A stretch of DNA of 64,000 bases. Origin: Microbacteriaceae bacterium VKM Ac-2855 (lineage in GTDB: Bacteria > Actinomycetota > Actinomycetes > Actinomycetales > Microbacteriaceae). Where the stretch lies: the NCBI GenBank assembly GCA_013204985.1, contig JABMLG010000001.1, forward strand, positions 492,574-556,573, read 5' to 3'. The translations under genes and the position numbers were made by a program. Shown one piece after another: positions 28,284 to 37,748 of this stretch. How positions within the stretch are numbered: position 1 is the stretch's first letter; every line of letters starts with the position of its first letter. The notes beneath the pieces were generated by a model that saw only the letters and a program-made list of their open reading frames with translations, was not told the origin of the DNA and did no database searches.

Positions 28284-28547
28284 TCACAGATGTCGGTACA
28301 CGTCGGCCGGCGTCAGGCCCTTCGCCAGCATCAGAACCTGCAGGTGGTACAGCAGCTGCGAGATCTCCTCGGACGTCGCGTCGTCGCCCTCGTACTCGGC
28401 GGCCATCCACACCTCTGCGGCCTCTTCCACGATCTTCTTGCCGATGAAGTGCACACCGGCGTCCAATTCGCGGACCGTGCCCGAACCCTCGGGACGGGAA
28501 ACGGCCTTCTCGCTCAGTTCCACGAAGAGGTCGTCGAAAGTTTTCAC
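28284..28547 (-). CDS. hisE: Phosphoribosyl-ATP pyrophosphatase
   Basis: Second step of histidine synthesis, removing pyrophosphate from PR-ATP. The 87-aa all-alpha MazG-fold protein has the metal-binding [15 protein letters not shown] motif and [16 protein letters not shown]. It starts at GTG 28547. A TAAGAT box ends 6 bp before the GTG and there is no Shine-Dalgarno, so the mRNA is probably leaderless. The 107 bp to hisG contains no gene. Confidence 0.95.
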   Translation of the reverse strand: MKTFDDLFVELSEKAVSRPEGSGTVRELDAGVHFIGKKIVEEAAEVWMAAEYEGDDATSEEISQLLYHLQVLMLAKGLTPADVYRHL

Positions 28548-28553
28548 GCCGAT

Positions 28554-28559
28554 ATCTTA
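28554..28559 (-). promoter_or_regulatory. -10 box for leaderless hisE transcript
   Basis: TAAGAT on the minus strand with 6 bp to the GTG start. It is probably the promoter of the hisE-hisG-hisF-hisI-trp run. Confidence 0.5.
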
Positions 28560-28595
28560 GCCCGGCTCCTCGTCCACCGCGTGCCCGAGCGCCCG

Positions 28596-28601
28596 TACCA
28601 T
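28596..28601 (+). promoter_or_regulatory. -10 box for leaderless epoxide hydrolase transcript
   Basis: TACCAT is followed by 7 bp and the ATG at 28609. It lies in a 61-bp divergent interval shared with hisE. Confidence 0.4.
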
Positions 28602-28608
28602 GTGCAGC

Positions 28609-29763
28609 ATGACGCAGCAGGAACCCGAGGTGTTCGAGGCGCGGACCTCGAGCGAGGACATCGCCGATCTGCGTCATCGATTGCAGGCGACGCGCTGGCC
28701 GCACGCGCCCGAAGAGGCCGGCTGGGCGCTCGGCACGGATCTCGACTATCTGCGCGAACTGGTGGCCTACTGGATCGACGGGTTCGACTGGACGGTTCAC
28801 GAGGAGGCCCTTCTTCGGCTCCCGCGCTTCCGGCTCCGGGTGGGCGGACTCGGCATCCACTACGTCCACGCTCGAGCGGCAGGCGGCCGAGCGGCGCTGC
28901 CTCTGATCCTGAGCCACGGCTGGCCGGATTCGTTCTGGCGGTACTCGAAGGTCGTTCCCCTTCTGACTGATCCCGGCGCGCACGGCGGCGATCCCGATGA
29001 CGCGTTCGACGTCGTCGTGCCGGACATGCCCGGCTTCGGCTACTCCGAGTCGCCGGCGGGTCCGGCGCTCGATTCGATCGCGGTCGCCGGGCTGTGGGCC
29101 GAACTGATGACGGCTCTCGGCTATGACCGTTTCGGAGCCGCCGGCGGCGACATCGGCAGCCACGTCAGCCGCTACCTGGCGCTCGACGCCCCCGAGCGGG
29201 TCGTCGCGGTTCACCGCACGGACGCCGGTCTCCCTTCGCCGATCGTCGACGTGTCCGATCTCTCCACGCATGAACGCGAGTGGCTCGCGAGCGCCGCATC
29301 CTGGGCAGCGAGCGAAGGCGCCTATGCGGCGATGCACCGGACGAAGCCGCAGACCGCGGCGTACGGGCTCACGGATTCCCCCGTCGGACTCGCGGCCTGG
29401 GTCGTCGAGAAGATGCGCGGATGGAGCGACGGCGGCGGAGACATCGAACGCAGCTTCACGAAGGACGAGATCCTGACCAATGTCACGATCTACTGGCTCA
29501 CGGCGACCATCGGCTCCTCGATGCGGATGTACGCCGCGAACGCGGCGATCCCGCCCGCGCAGCTCGGGCGCCGCGTCGAGGTGCCGTCCGGCTTCGCACT
29601 GTTCCCGGGCGACATCGTTCTGCCGCCGCACGACTGGCTCGAGCGCACCACGAACCTGGTCCGCGTCACGCATCCGCCGCACGGCGGCCACTTCGCCGCG
29701 TTCGAGGAGCCCGAATCGTACGCGCAGGAATTGCGCGACTTCTTCCGCCCCTGGCGCGTCTGA
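28609..29763 (+). CDS. Epoxide hydrolase family protein (alpha/beta hydrolase)
   Basis: The protein of about 384 aa has the epoxide-hydrolase N-terminal lid domain ([36 protein letters not shown]) followed by the alpha/beta hydrolase core. It has the oxyanion HGWP ([13 protein letters not shown]), nucleophile Asp in [13 protein letters not shown] and the C-terminal catalytic His in [14 protein letters not shown]. It would hydrolyse epoxides to diols; the substrate is unknown. ATG 28609 is preferred over the in-frame ATG at 28600, which lies inside the -10 box. It is the only rightward gene between 12.5 and 49 kb and splits hisE from rpe. Confidence 0.9.
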   Translation: MTQQEPEVFEARTSSEDIADLRHRLQATRWPHAPEEAGWALGTDLDYLRELVAYWIDGFDWTVHEEALLRLPRFRLRVGGLGIHYVHARAAGGRAALPLILSHGWPDSFWRYSKVVPLLTDPGAHGGDPDDAFDVVVPDMPGFGYSESPAGPALDSIAVAGLWAELMTALGYDRFGAAGGDIGSHVSRYLALDAPERVVAVHRTDAGLPSPIVDVSDLSTHEREWLASAASWAASEGAYAAMHRTKPQTAAYGLTDSPVGLAAWVVEKMRGWSDGGGDIERSFTKDEILTNVTIYWLTATIGSSMRMYAANAAIPPAQLGRRVEVPSGFALFPGDIVLPPHDWLERTTNLVRVTHPPHGGHFAAFEEPESYAQELRDFFRPWRV

Positions 29764-29788
29764 CGCGTCCGACGCGTCCGACGCGGCG
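29762..29788. repeat. 9-bp tandem repeat just after the epoxide hydrolase stop
   Basis: GACGCGTCC occurs at 29762-29770 and 29771-29779, with a partial third copy. It overlaps the TGA stop codon and lies in the convergent gap before rpe. I see no clear terminator there. Confidence 0.7.
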
Positions 29789-29801
29789 CGCCGATCTCCG
29801 C

Positions 29802-30470
29802 TCAGTGGTGGTGCAGGTGCGGGGTCGCTTGGTCGCGGAGGGCGGCGATCGCGGCTTCGGGGTCTGCGGCACCGAAGACGGCTGAACCGGCGACGAAGGT
29901 GTCGGCACCGGCTTCGGCCGCGATCTCGATGGTGTCGGGGGCGATACCGCCGTCGACCTGGAGCCAGACGTCCAGCCCTGTGCGGTCGACGACGTCGCGC
30001 AGCGCCCGCAGCTTGGGCATCGTCTCGCGCATGAAGCTCTGTCCGCCGAAACCGGGCTCGACCGTCATCACCAGCACCTGGTCGAACTCGGGCAGCAGCT
30101 CGAGGTAGTCGTCGACCATGGTGCCGGGCTTCAGAGCGATGCCGGCGCGGGCGCCGATCTCGCGCAGACGGCGGGCGAGCGCGACGGCGTCGTGGGCGGC
30201 TTCGGCGTGGAAGGTCACCGAAAAGGCGCCGGTCTCCGCGTAGCCGGGAGCCCAGCGATCGGGGTCGTCGATCATCAGGTGCACGTCGAGCGGACGCGGC
30301 GTCACCTGCTGCAGGCGCGCCACCATGGGCAGGCCGAAGGTGAGATTGGGTACGAAGTGGTTGTCCATCACATCGACGTGGATGAGATCAGCCGTCGCGA
30401 TCCGCTGCAGTTCGGCCTCGAAGTTGACGAAGTCGGCGGACAGGATGCTGGGGTTGATCCGTGCGGGCAT
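29802..30470 (-). CDS. rpe: Ribulose-phosphate 3-epimerase
   Basis: Interconverts ribulose 5-phosphate and xylulose 5-phosphate in the pentose phosphate pathway. The 222-aa barrel begins [20 protein letters not shown] and has [42 protein letters not shown] and [12 protein letters not shown]. The histidine-rich C-terminus (TPHLHHH) is unusual but short. It lies 39 bp after rsmB at the end of the pyr run. Confidence 0.97.
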   Translation of the reverse strand: MPARINPSILSADFVNFEAELQRIATADLIHVDVMDNHFVPNLTFGLPMVARLQQVTPRPLDVHLMIDDPDRWAPGYAETGAFSVTFHAEAAHDAVALARRLREIGARAGIALKPGTMVDDYLELLPEFDQVLVMTVEPGFGGQSFMRETMPKLRALRDVVDRTGLDVWLQVDGGIAPDTIEIAAEAGADTFVAGSAVFGAADPEAAIAALRDQATPHLHHH

Positions 30471-30509
30471 GGTTCCGAGCCTATCGGCGCCGCACCCGGT
30501 CTCCGGCTC

Positions 30510-31901
30510 TCACCGCTTCCGGAACAGGGCGATGAACATCGCGTCGGTACCGTGCCGATGCGGCCAGAGCTGCACCTGCTCCTCCGGACCGCCGAGTTCG
30601 AGCGGCTCACGCGTCACGCCGGCGAGCACAGCACGCGTCGGCATCCGCTCGAGCTCGTCGCCGTGCCGTTCGAGTGCGGCGGCGACCACGTGGGCGGTCT
30701 CACCGAGATGCGGCGAACAGGTGACGTAGGCGAGGAGCCCCCCGGGTCTCAGGGCCGCGACCGCGGAGTCGAACAACTCGCCCTGCAGCGCCGCCAACTC
30801 CGTCACGTCGGCCGAGCTCTTGCGCCAGCGCGCCTCGGGCCGCCGGCGCAACGCCCCCAGGCCGGTGCACGGGGCATCGAGCAGGATGCGGTCGAACGCC
30901 CCCGGAGCCACCGCTCCGAGTACACGACCGTCGCCCTCGATCACCTCCACGTCGGGCGCGACCGCTCGCAACGCCGTGCGCACCAGACCGGCACGCGCGG
31001 GAACGACCTCGTTCGCGGTGAGCGTCGCGCCGCCCCGCGCCGCCTCGGTCGCCAGCAGCGCGGCCTTGCCACCGGGGCCCGCGCACAGATCGAGCCAGCG
31101 CTCTCCGGAGCGGATCGGCTCCGCGCGCGACAACGCCAGCGCGGCCAGTTGCGACCCCTCATCCTGCACGCGCGCGCGTCCCTCACGGACGGCGTCGTTC
31201 GCCTCCGGGTCGCCGCCGAGGCTCACGGCACCCAGGGGTGAGTAGATGTCCGGCATCGCTTCAGCACCGAGGTCGTCGACGGTTGCGAAGCCCGGCAGGG
31301 CGACGAGGTTCACCCGTGGCGCCACGTTGTCGGCGGCGAGCAGCGCCTCGAGTTCGTCGGCCGCGCCCTCGGCCGCGAGCGAACGTCGCAAGGCGCGAAC
31401 GATCCAGGTCGGATGCGAGTACAGCGCGGCGAGGCGGTCGTCGGCGTTGCGGGCGCCGTCGGAGACCCTCTGGTACCAGTCCTCCGGACCCGACCGCGAG
31501 ATCGTCCGCAGCACCGCGTTGGCGAACGAGACAGCTCCTCGTCCGGCGGCGGCTTCGACGAGGGCGACGGTCTCGTTGACAGCGGCATGAGCCGCGACGC
31601 GCATCCCGAGCAGCTGGTGCGTCCCCAATCGAAGGGCGTCGAGAACGACGCGGTCGATGGCGTCGACACCACGCGCGGCGGCGAGAGAGATCACGCGATC
31701 GTAGTACCCGCTCATCCGCAGCGTGCCGTAGCAGAGCTCGGTCGCGAGCCCGGCGTCCGCGGGCGACAGGGCCGCCTGGCGGATGCGCGAGGGCAGGACG
31801 AGGTTCGCGTACGCGTCGGATCCGCTCACCGCTTCGATCACATCGAACGCGACCTGTCGCGCCGGGCTGATCGCCACCGGTCGACGACCGTCGCGGCTCA
31901 T
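30510..31901 (-). CDS. rsmB: 16S rRNA cytosine-C5 methyltransferase, RsmB/NOP family
   Basis: Methylates cytosine 967 (E. coli numbering) of 16S rRNA. The 463-aa protein has an N-terminal NusB-like RNA-binding domain (ARQVAFDVIEAVSGSDAYAN, LATELCYGTLRMSGYYD) and a C-terminal Rossmann methyltransferase with LDLCAGPGGKAALLA (SAM), DAPCTGLGALRRRPE (motif IV Cys) and YVTCSPHLGET (motif VI Cys, nucleophile). Its ATG overlaps the fmt stop by 4 bp, the usual fmt-rsmB coupling. Confidence 0.95.
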   Translation of the reverse strand: MSRDGRRPVAISPARQVAFDVIEAVSGSDAYANLVLPSRIRQAALSPADAGLATELCYGTLRMSGYYDRVISLAAARGVDAIDRVVLDALRLGTHQLLGMRVAAHAAVNETVALVEAAAGRGAVSFANAVLRTISRSGPEDWYQRVSDGARNADDRLAALYSHPTWIVRALRRSLAAEGAADELEALLAADNVAPRVNLVALPGFATVDDLGAEAMPDIYSPLGAVSLGGDPEANDAVREGRARVQDEGSQLAALALSRAEPIRSGERWLDLCAGPGGKAALLATEAARGGATLTANEVVPARAGLVRTALRAVAPDVEVIEGDGRVLGAVAPGAFDRILLDAPCTGLGALRRRPEARWRKSSADVTELAALQGELFDSAVAALRPGGLLAYVTCSPHLGETAHVVAAALERHGDELERMPTRAVLAGVTREPLELGGPEEQVQLWPHRHGTDAMFIALFRKR

Positions 31902-32827
31902 GCCAGAACCGCCGTCTCGAGCCCGCGGAGGCCGCGGAGCCACGCCGCCCCGGCCATCGCGCTCTTGCCGGCGGGCTGGACGGTGACGAGTTCGAGGCTG
32001 CCCGCGCCGGTGCCGACGACCGCGCGGCCGTCGATGAGCGCGAGCCGTCCGGGCGGCAGATCCGCATCCACGGCCGGTTCGACATCGAGCAGCTTCACCC
32101 GCAGCTCCCCCGCTTCCGCGGACACGAGCACCGTCGACGCACCGGGTTCGGGCGTGACGCCGTGCGCCAATGCCAGCACCGCGGCAGCGCTCCGGGTCCA
32201 GTCGATCCGACCGTCGGAGACGTCGAGCTTCGGGGCCGACGTGACCTCGCCCTCCTGCGGTACGGCCACAGCGGTACCCGCCGCGATGCCGTTCACGACG
32301 TCGACGGTGAGCGCCGCACCCGAGCGGGCCAGCGAGACGAGAAGCTCCCCCGCCGTCCGACCGTCGACCGGTACGGATTGCTCGGCGAAGACATCACCGG
32401 CATCGAGTTCCGCGACGAGCTGGAAGACGGTGGCACCGATGGTCTCGTCTCCGGCCATGATGGCGCGCTGCACGGGGGCCGCGCCGCGCCATCGCGGCAG
32501 GAGGGAGAAATGCAGGTTGATCCAGCCGTGCGTCGGAACGGCCAACAGCGCCGCCCGGACGAGACCGCCGTACGCGACGATCACTCCCAGATCGGGCGAG
32601 AGCGCTGCGATCTGCGCCGTTACGGCGTCGTCGAGCCGGTTCGCTTTGATGATCGGCAACCCCAGCTCTTCGGCGACGACCGCGACCGGCGATGGCGTCA
32701 GCAGCCGCTTGCGTCCGAAGGGCGCGTCCGCGCGGGTGATCACGGCGAGCACCTCGTGTGCGGACTCGGCGAGGGCTCGGAGGGTGGGCACGGCGGCCTC
32801 GGGGGTGCCGGCGAAGACGAGACGCAC
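31898..32827 (-). CDS. fmt: Methionyl-tRNA formyltransferase
   Basis: Formylates initiator Met-tRNA using 10-formyl-THF. The 309-aa protein has VRLVFAGTPEAAVPTLRAL at its start, INLHFSLLPRWRGAAPVQRA (folate site) and a C-terminal OB-like domain ending TVQPAGKSAMAGAAWLRG. I chose GTG 32827, preceded by AGGAGA at good spacing and matching the family start. The 53-bp gap from priA has no other signal. Confidence 0.97.
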   Translation of the reverse strand: MRLVFAGTPEAAVPTLRALAESAHEVLAVITRADAPFGRKRLLTPSPVAVVAEELGLPIIKANRLDDAVTAQIAALSPDLGVIVAYGGLVRAALLAVPTHGWINLHFSLLPRWRGAAPVQRAIMAGDETIGATVFQLVAELDAGDVFAEQSVPVDGRTAGELLVSLARSGAALTVDVVNGIAAGTAVAVPQEGEVTSAPKLDVSDGRIDWTRSAAAVLALAHGVTPEPGASTVLVSAEAGELRVKLLDVEPAVDADLPPGRLALIDGRAVVGTGAGSLELVTVQPAGKSAMAGAAWLRGLRGLETAVLA

Positions 32828-32880
32828 GGGTTCTCCTGGTTCGATCGAAGCGTGAGCGGCGGATGCGGGGTGGGCGCGCA

Positions 32881-34848
32881 TCACAGCACGTCCGGGTCGT
32901 CGAGTCGGACCCGCAGCTTGGGGGCGGGACGGAAGTCGCCCTTGCCGGTCGGCGCCTTGCGGCGGCGGGTCGCGTTCTTGACCACGGCGCCGCGCAGTCG
33001 TGCCGCGATGTCCGCTCCGCGAGCGTAGTCGAAGCGGACGATCGCGCGGACGCCGCCCTCCTCGACTCCGACCGGTCCGAGGGTTTCGCTGCGATCCGCC
33101 TCGTCGAGTGTGTCCAGGGCTTCGGCCACCGCTGCAGCATCGCCGGTGACCGTCGCGAGGCGGACCGCGGGCGGGAACCGCAAAGCGCGTCGTTCCACGA
33201 GCTCGGCGCGCAGGTACTCGGGCTGAGTCCACGTGGCCAGCGCGGTGCCGATCCGCCCACCGACGCCGACGAGCAGCACCGGGGCACCGGGATGCGCGAG
33301 GGCCGCCGCGTCGGACCAGGTGCGGAGGGCGTCGTCGGCGACGCGCAGGCTCTCGCGCGCCAGCATCCGCTCGCCGTCGAGGAGCAGGATCGCTCGATAG
33401 CCGCCGTCGGCGCGCGGCTCCGCACCGCGGGTGGCGACCACCAGGGCCGGCGCCTCGCCGATCGTGAGCAGCGGACGCGACCCGTCGGAGACGAGCACCC
33501 GGACGCCGGGGAAGGCTCGGCCCAGCTCCTCCGCGGTGCGTCCCGCGCCGAGAGTGATCATCCGCAGCGCCGTCGCCGCGCAGTTCGAGCAGCTCCAGTC
33601 CACCGCGATCAGTCCGCACCAGCCGCAGCTCGGTCGAGCGCCGGGCGAGCGGACGGCGAGCGGACCCTGGCAGCGGTTGCAGCGGGCGACGGTTCGACAG
33701 CGAGCGCACGCGATCGCCGGGGCGTAGCCCGGACGCGCGACCTGCACCAGTACCGGGCCGGTCTCGAGTGCCTCCCGGGCCTGCCGCCAGGCCGCCGAGG
33801 GGATGCGCGCCGTCGCATCCCGCTCCGACGGCGCGTTCTGCCCGGCGGTGAGGATGATGTTGGGTCGGGTGAGCGGATGCGGGTCGACCGGCGTCATGAA
33901 ACCGATCTCGACGAGACGCTCGACCTCGACGGAACGCGTGTGCCCGAGCACGACCAGTGCGGCCCCGCTCTGCTCCTGGCGCAACAGCGCGACGTCTCGG
34001 GCGTGGGCGTAGGGCGCGAGCGGCTCGGCGAAGAGGGGGTCGCCGTCGTTGAACAACGCGATCAGCCCCAGCCGGGCTGAGGGCGCGTACAGCGTCGAGC
34101 GGTTGCCGACGATCACGTGCGGTCCGTCTCGCAGGCAGCGCAGGAACGATCGGTAGCGTTCGGGATTCGACTGCCGTGCGTCGAGCCGGACGATCGCCTC
34201 GATGGGCAGCGTCGCGGCGAGGGCGGCCTCCAGCTGCTCCTGGTCGCGGTAGTCCGGTACGGCGAGGATGGCGTCTCGGCCGCCGGCCAGCGTGCGTCGG
34301 GCCAGTTCGGCGAGCGTGATCGCCCACCGCCCCACCCACGCGCCGTCGTCGAGACGGCTGAGCGCGGGAATCGCGTTCATCGCGGTGCGCTCGCCGTCGG
34401 TCAGGGCGGAATCGATCGCCTCCGCCCGGTAGCCGGAGACGGTGCCGGGTTCGATCGGCGGTACCGAATCGGCCGGTCCGCCGGCCGCGAGGTACGCCTT
34501 CTCCACACGAACCTGACGCGGGGGCACGGCGAGGCGCAGCACATCGCTCGCTCCCCCGGCCGCACGGTCGGCGACCCGCCGAGCGAGCAGCCAGACCTCG
34601 GGTGTGAGCACCGGCAGCGTCGAGACGACGGCCTCCACCGCACTCAGGGCACCGCCGTGCTCGGAGGAGTCGACGACGTCGACGACGAAACCATCCGCGA
34701 TCCGCCCGCCGGTTCGCAGCGGCACGCGGACCCGGATCCCCGGCACGACCTGCTCGCGCAGTGCGTCCGGGATCTCGTAGTCGAACAGGTGGTCCAACTG
34801 CGGGAGCGGCGAGTCCAGCAGCACCCGCGCGACGGCCGCCTCGCCCAT
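32881..34848 (-). CDS. priA: PriA-like primosomal protein N', helicase motifs lost
   Basis: The 655-aa product keeps the PriA 3'-DNA-binding domain at the N-terminus (LDHLFDYEIPDALREQVVPG, VPLRTGGRIADGFVVDV) and the zinc-binding insert (CARCRTVARCNRC, then SCGWCG and WSCSNC). The helicase part lacks a Walker A: GGRDAILAVPDYRDQ stands where GxTGSGKT is expected, and no DExH box is seen. Actinobacterial PriA proteins are known to be degenerate in this way and are taken as replication-restart scaffolds. It starts at ATG 34848, 8 bp after metK, with GAGG close upstream. Confidence 0.9.
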   Translation of the reverse strand: MGEAAVARVLLDSPLPQLDHLFDYEIPDALREQVVPGIRVRVPLRTGGRIADGFVVDVVDSSEHGGALSAVEAVVSTLPVLTPEVWLLARRVADRAAGGASDVLRLAVPPRQVRVEKAYLAAGGPADSVPPIEPGTVSGYRAEAIDSALTDGERTAMNAIPALSRLDDGAWVGRWAITLAELARRTLAGGRDAILAVPDYRDQEQLEAALAATLPIEAIVRLDARQSNPERYRSFLRCLRDGPHVIVGNRSTLYAPSARLGLIALFNDGDPLFAEPLAPYAHARDVALLRQEQSGAALVVLGHTRSVEVERLVEIGFMTPVDPHPLTRPNIILTAGQNAPSERDATARIPSAAWRQAREALETGPVLVQVARPGYAPAIACARCRTVARCNRCQGPLAVRSPGARPSCGWCGLIAVDWSCSNCAATALRMITLGAGRTAEELGRAFPGVRVLVSDGSRPLLTIGEAPALVVATRGAEPRADGGYRAILLLDGERMLARESLRVADDALRTWSDAAALAHPGAPVLLVGVGGRIGTALATWTQPEYLRAELVERRALRFPPAVRLATVTGDAAAVAEALDTLDEADRSETLGPVGVEEGGVRAIVRFDYARGADIAARLRGAVVKNATRRRKAPTGKGDFRPAPKLRVRLDDPDVL

Positions 34849-34856
34849 GACCTCGG

Positions 34857-36053
34857 TCAGAGCCCGGAGGCGGTGCGGAGATCGTCGACGCGGTCGAGGC
34901 GCTCCCAGGTGAACTCGGGCAGTTCGCGGCCGAAGTGGCCGTAGGCCGAGGTCTTCGAGTAGATCGGACGCAACAGGTCGAGGGCCGAGATGATCGCGGC
35001 CGGACGCAGATCGAAGACCTCGCGGATCGCATCGATGATCACGTCGTCGGAGACGGTGCCGGTACCGAAGGTCTCGACGTACAGGCCCACGGGAGCAGCC
35101 TTGCCGATCGCGTAGGCGATCTGAACCTCGAGTCGTTCCGCCAGCCCCGCGGCGACCGCGTTCTTGGCCACCCATCGCATCGCGTAGGCCGCCGAACGGT
35201 CCACCTTCGACGGGTCCTTGCCGGAAAACGCTCCGCCACCGTGACGCGACGCGCCACCGTACGTGTCGACGATGATCTTGCGACCGGTGAGGCCGGCATC
35301 GCCCTGCGGGCCGCCGATCTCGAAGCGACCGGTCGGGTTGATCAGCAGACGTACCCCGGCGGAGTCGAGATCGACGCGGTCGAGAACGGGACGGATGACG
35401 TGCGCCTCGATGTCCGCATGGATCTGCGCCGTCGATACGTGCGGGGCGTGCTGCGTGGAGAGCACCACGGTGTCGACAGTGGCCGGGCGGCTCCCGTCGT
35501 AGCCGATGGTGACCTGGGTCTTTCCATCGGGCCGAAGGTAGTCGAGCTCACCGGTCTTACGCACCTCGGCGAGGCGCTCGGCGAGGCGATGCGAGAGCCA
35601 GCTCGGCAGCGGCATGAGCTGCGGCGTCTCGGTCGTGGCGTAGCCGAACATGATGCCCTGGTCGCCGGCGCCCAGCTGATCGAACGGATCCGCATCGCTG
35701 GCGTCGGTGCGCACCTCGAGCGAGGTGTCGACACCGGCCGCGATGTCGGGCGATTGCTGCCCGATCGAGATCGACACACCGCACGAGCGGCCGTCGAAGC
35801 CGACTTGCGACGAGTCGTAACCGATCTCGACGATCGTGTCGCGCACGATGCTCGGGATCTCGACGTAACCCTGCGTGGAGACCTCGCCGGCGACATGGAC
35901 CAATCCGGTGGTGACCATGGTCTCGACGGCGACCCGACTGTTCGGATCGACTTCGAGAAGCGCATCGAGGATCCGGTCCGAGATCTGGTCGCAGATCTTG
36001 TCGGGGTGCCCCTCGGTGACGGACTCGGAGGTGAACAGGCGCAGGGAAGTCAT
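34857..36053 (-). CDS. metK: S-adenosylmethionine synthetase
   Basis: Makes SAM from ATP and methionine. The 398-aa protein has [20 protein letters not shown], the [12 protein letters not shown] hexapeptide region, [34 protein letters not shown] and [19 protein letters not shown] (P-loop-like and catalytic residues). Full length and canonical. Confidence 0.98.
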   Translation of the reverse strand: MTSLRLFTSESVTEGHPDKICDQISDRILDALLEVDPNSRVAVETMVTTGLVHVAGEVSTQGYVEIPSIVRDTIVEIGYDSSQVGFDGRSCGVSISIGQQSPDIAAGVDTSLEVRTDASDADPFDQLGAGDQGIMFGYATTETPQLMPLPSWLSHRLAERLAEVRKTGELDYLRPDGKTQVTIGYDGSRPATVDTVVLSTQHAPHVSTAQIHADIEAHVIRPVLDRVDLDSAGVRLLINPTGRFEIGGPQGDAGLTGRKIIVDTYGGASRHGGGAFSGKDPSKVDRSAAYAMRWVAKNAVAAGLAERLEVQIAYAIGKAAPVGLYVETFGTGTVSDDVIIDAIREVFDLRPAAIISALDLLRPIYSKTSAYGHFGRELPEFTWERLDRVDDLRTASGL

Positions 36054-36139
36054 GCGGGAACGTCTCGTTTCATAGCTGCAGCAACGGCGGCCGCGTCGGA
36101 GTGGACACCGGGGTGTCGAGATGGAGCGGGGAGCGGCCG

Positions 36140-37366
36140 CTAGCGGGTGACGACATCGAGGATGCGGTCCGAGACCTCCGCCTTCGTGCCGGAGGCCTCG
36201 ATCACTATATCCCCGGCCTTGTCGAGCACGATGACGTCGTTACGCTCGGTGGCGAAACCGGCGGTCCAACCGACCCTGTTGAGGACGAGAAGATCGCAGC
36301 CCTTGCGTTCGATCTTCGCCCGGCCGAGGGCGAGCAGCTTCTCCCGGTCGGTCTCGGTCTCGGCCGCGAAGCCCACGACGAGTTGTCCATCGCCGCGATC
36401 GGCCGCGAGCCCGGCCAGGATGTCGGGGTTCTTCACGAGCTCGAGCACCAGCGTCTCGCCGGTCTGCTCCTTCTTGATCTTCGACTCCGACAGCCGGGCC
36501 GGCCGGTAGTCGGCCACCGCCGCCGCCATGATCACGATGTCGGCCTGCGCGGCCAGTTCGACGGCCGCCTCCTGCAGCTCGAGAGCCGTGCCGACCGCGC
36601 GCACCACGACACCGGCGGGCACGTCCACCTCGAGGTTCGCGGCGAGCAGGGTGACGCTCGCCCCTCGAGTCGCGGCGGCGCGGGCGAGAGCCACGCCCTG
36701 CTTGCCGCTGGAGCGATTGCCGACGAAACGCACCGGATCCAGAGGCTCGCGCGTTCCACCGGCCGAGACGAGCACGCGCAAGCCGGCGAGATCTCGCTTG
36801 GCTGCGGAGGCGGCCGCGTGGACCTCGAGCGCCGCACGCACGATCGTGTCCGGCTCCTCCATCCGCCCCGGGCCCGAGTCGGCGCCCGTGAGCTGTCCGA
36901 CCCCGGGGCCGACGATGGTGATACCGCGTGAGCGCAGCAGCGCCACGTTGGCCACCGTCGCGGGGTTCCGCCACATCTCGGTGTGCATGGCCGGAGCTAC
37001 GACCAGCGGAGCCGTGCTGGCGAGGATGGTGTTGCCGAGCAGGTCGTCGGCGAGACCCGTGGCGATCTTCGCCAGGGTGTGCGCGGTCGCGGGGGCGACC
37101 ACGATCAGGTCTGCGGCTTGGCCGATGGCCACGTGCCGCACCTCGGCGACTCCCTCGTACAACTCCGTGTGCACGGTGTTGCGCGAGATCGCCTCCAATG
37201 TCGGCTTGCCGACGAATCGGAGCGCGGCTTCCGTCGCGACGACGTGGACGTCGTGCCCCTCCAGAACGAGGGAACGGACGACACCGACCGCTTTGTACGC
37301 GGCGATGCCGCCCGTGATCCCGACGACGACGTTCAGCCGTCGCCGGGCGGTCGATGAAGATCGCAC
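36140..37366 (-). CDS. coaBC: Bifunctional phosphopantothenoylcysteine decarboxylase / phosphopantothenate-cysteine ligase
   Basis: Steps two and three of CoA synthesis from pantothenate. The 408-aa fusion has the N-terminal FMN decarboxylase domain ([18 protein letters not shown], the catalytic-His region [22 protein letters not shown]) and the C-terminal CTP-dependent ligase ([33 protein letters not shown]-like [30 protein letters not shown]). It starts at GTG 37366 without a clear ribosome-binding site, 29 bp after rpoZ. Confidence 0.97.
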   Translation of the reverse strand: MRSSSTARRRLNVVVGITGGIAAYKAVGVVRSLVLEGHDVHVVATEAALRFVGKPTLEAISRNTVHTELYEGVAEVRHVAIGQAADLIVVAPATAHTLAKIATGLADDLLGNTILASTAPLVVAPAMHTEMWRNPATVANVALLRSRGITIVGPGVGQLTGADSGPGRMEEPDTIVRAALEVHAAASAAKRDLAGLRVLVSAGGTREPLDPVRFVGNRSSGKQGVALARAAATRGASVTLLAANLEVDVPAGVVVRAVGTALELQEAAVELAAQADIVIMAAAVADYRPARLSESKIKKEQTGETLVLELVKNPDILAGLAADRGDGQLVVGFAAETETDREKLLALGRAKIERKGCDLLVLNRVGWTAGFATERNDVIVLDKAGDIVIEASGTKAEVSDRILDVVTR

Positions 37367-37395
37367 GGCGGTGGATCGCCCTCCGGTGAGGACGA

Positions 37396-37653
37396 TTACT
37401 CGCCCGCGATGGGGCGGGCGATCAGCTTGTCCTCGCCGATCTCGTGCAGCGCGACGGACAGCGGCTTGTCGTCGATCGTGGAGTCGACGAGCGGGCCGAC
37501 GTTGTCGAAGAGGCTGCCCTCGTGCAGGTCGGCGTAGTAGTCGTTGATCTGGCGAGCACGCTTCGAGGCGAAGATCACCAGGGCGTACTTGGAGTCGACC
37601 TTCGAGAGCAGCTCGTCGATCGGCGGGTCGATGATGCCGAGATTGTTGGCCAT
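37396..37653 (-). CDS. rpoZ: RNA polymerase omega subunit
   Basis: The 85-aa protein begins [20 protein letters not shown] and has [20 protein letters not shown], the omega signature that latches the beta' C-terminus. A strong AGGAGA lies 7 bp before the ATG. It sits between gmk and coaBC, the usual actinobacterial order. Confidence 0.96.
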   Translation of the reverse strand: MANNLGIIDPPIDELLSKVDSKYALVIFASKRARQINDYYADLHEGSLFDNVGPLVDSTIDDKPLSVALHEIGEDKLIARPIAGE

Positions 37654-37748
37654 GTCTGTCTCCTAGCTGAGCGCGTGAGGCGCCGTGGTGGTTCCGAGCC
37701 GCGCCGATCCGGTGGAATCGCGGGCGGGGATGGTCTGAGTCGCGATCG

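Noticed and set aside
28177-29691. Upstream extension of the hisG frame through the epoxide hydrolase region
   Set aside because: HisG homologues start at [12 protein letters not shown] (28176); the extension is antisense to an intact gene and covers hisE in another frame.
32881-34848. PriA without Walker A/B motifs seen as a decayed gene
   Set aside because: Actinobacterial PriA is generally helicase-degenerate; the zinc and DNA-binding parts are intact, so this is normal for the phylum.
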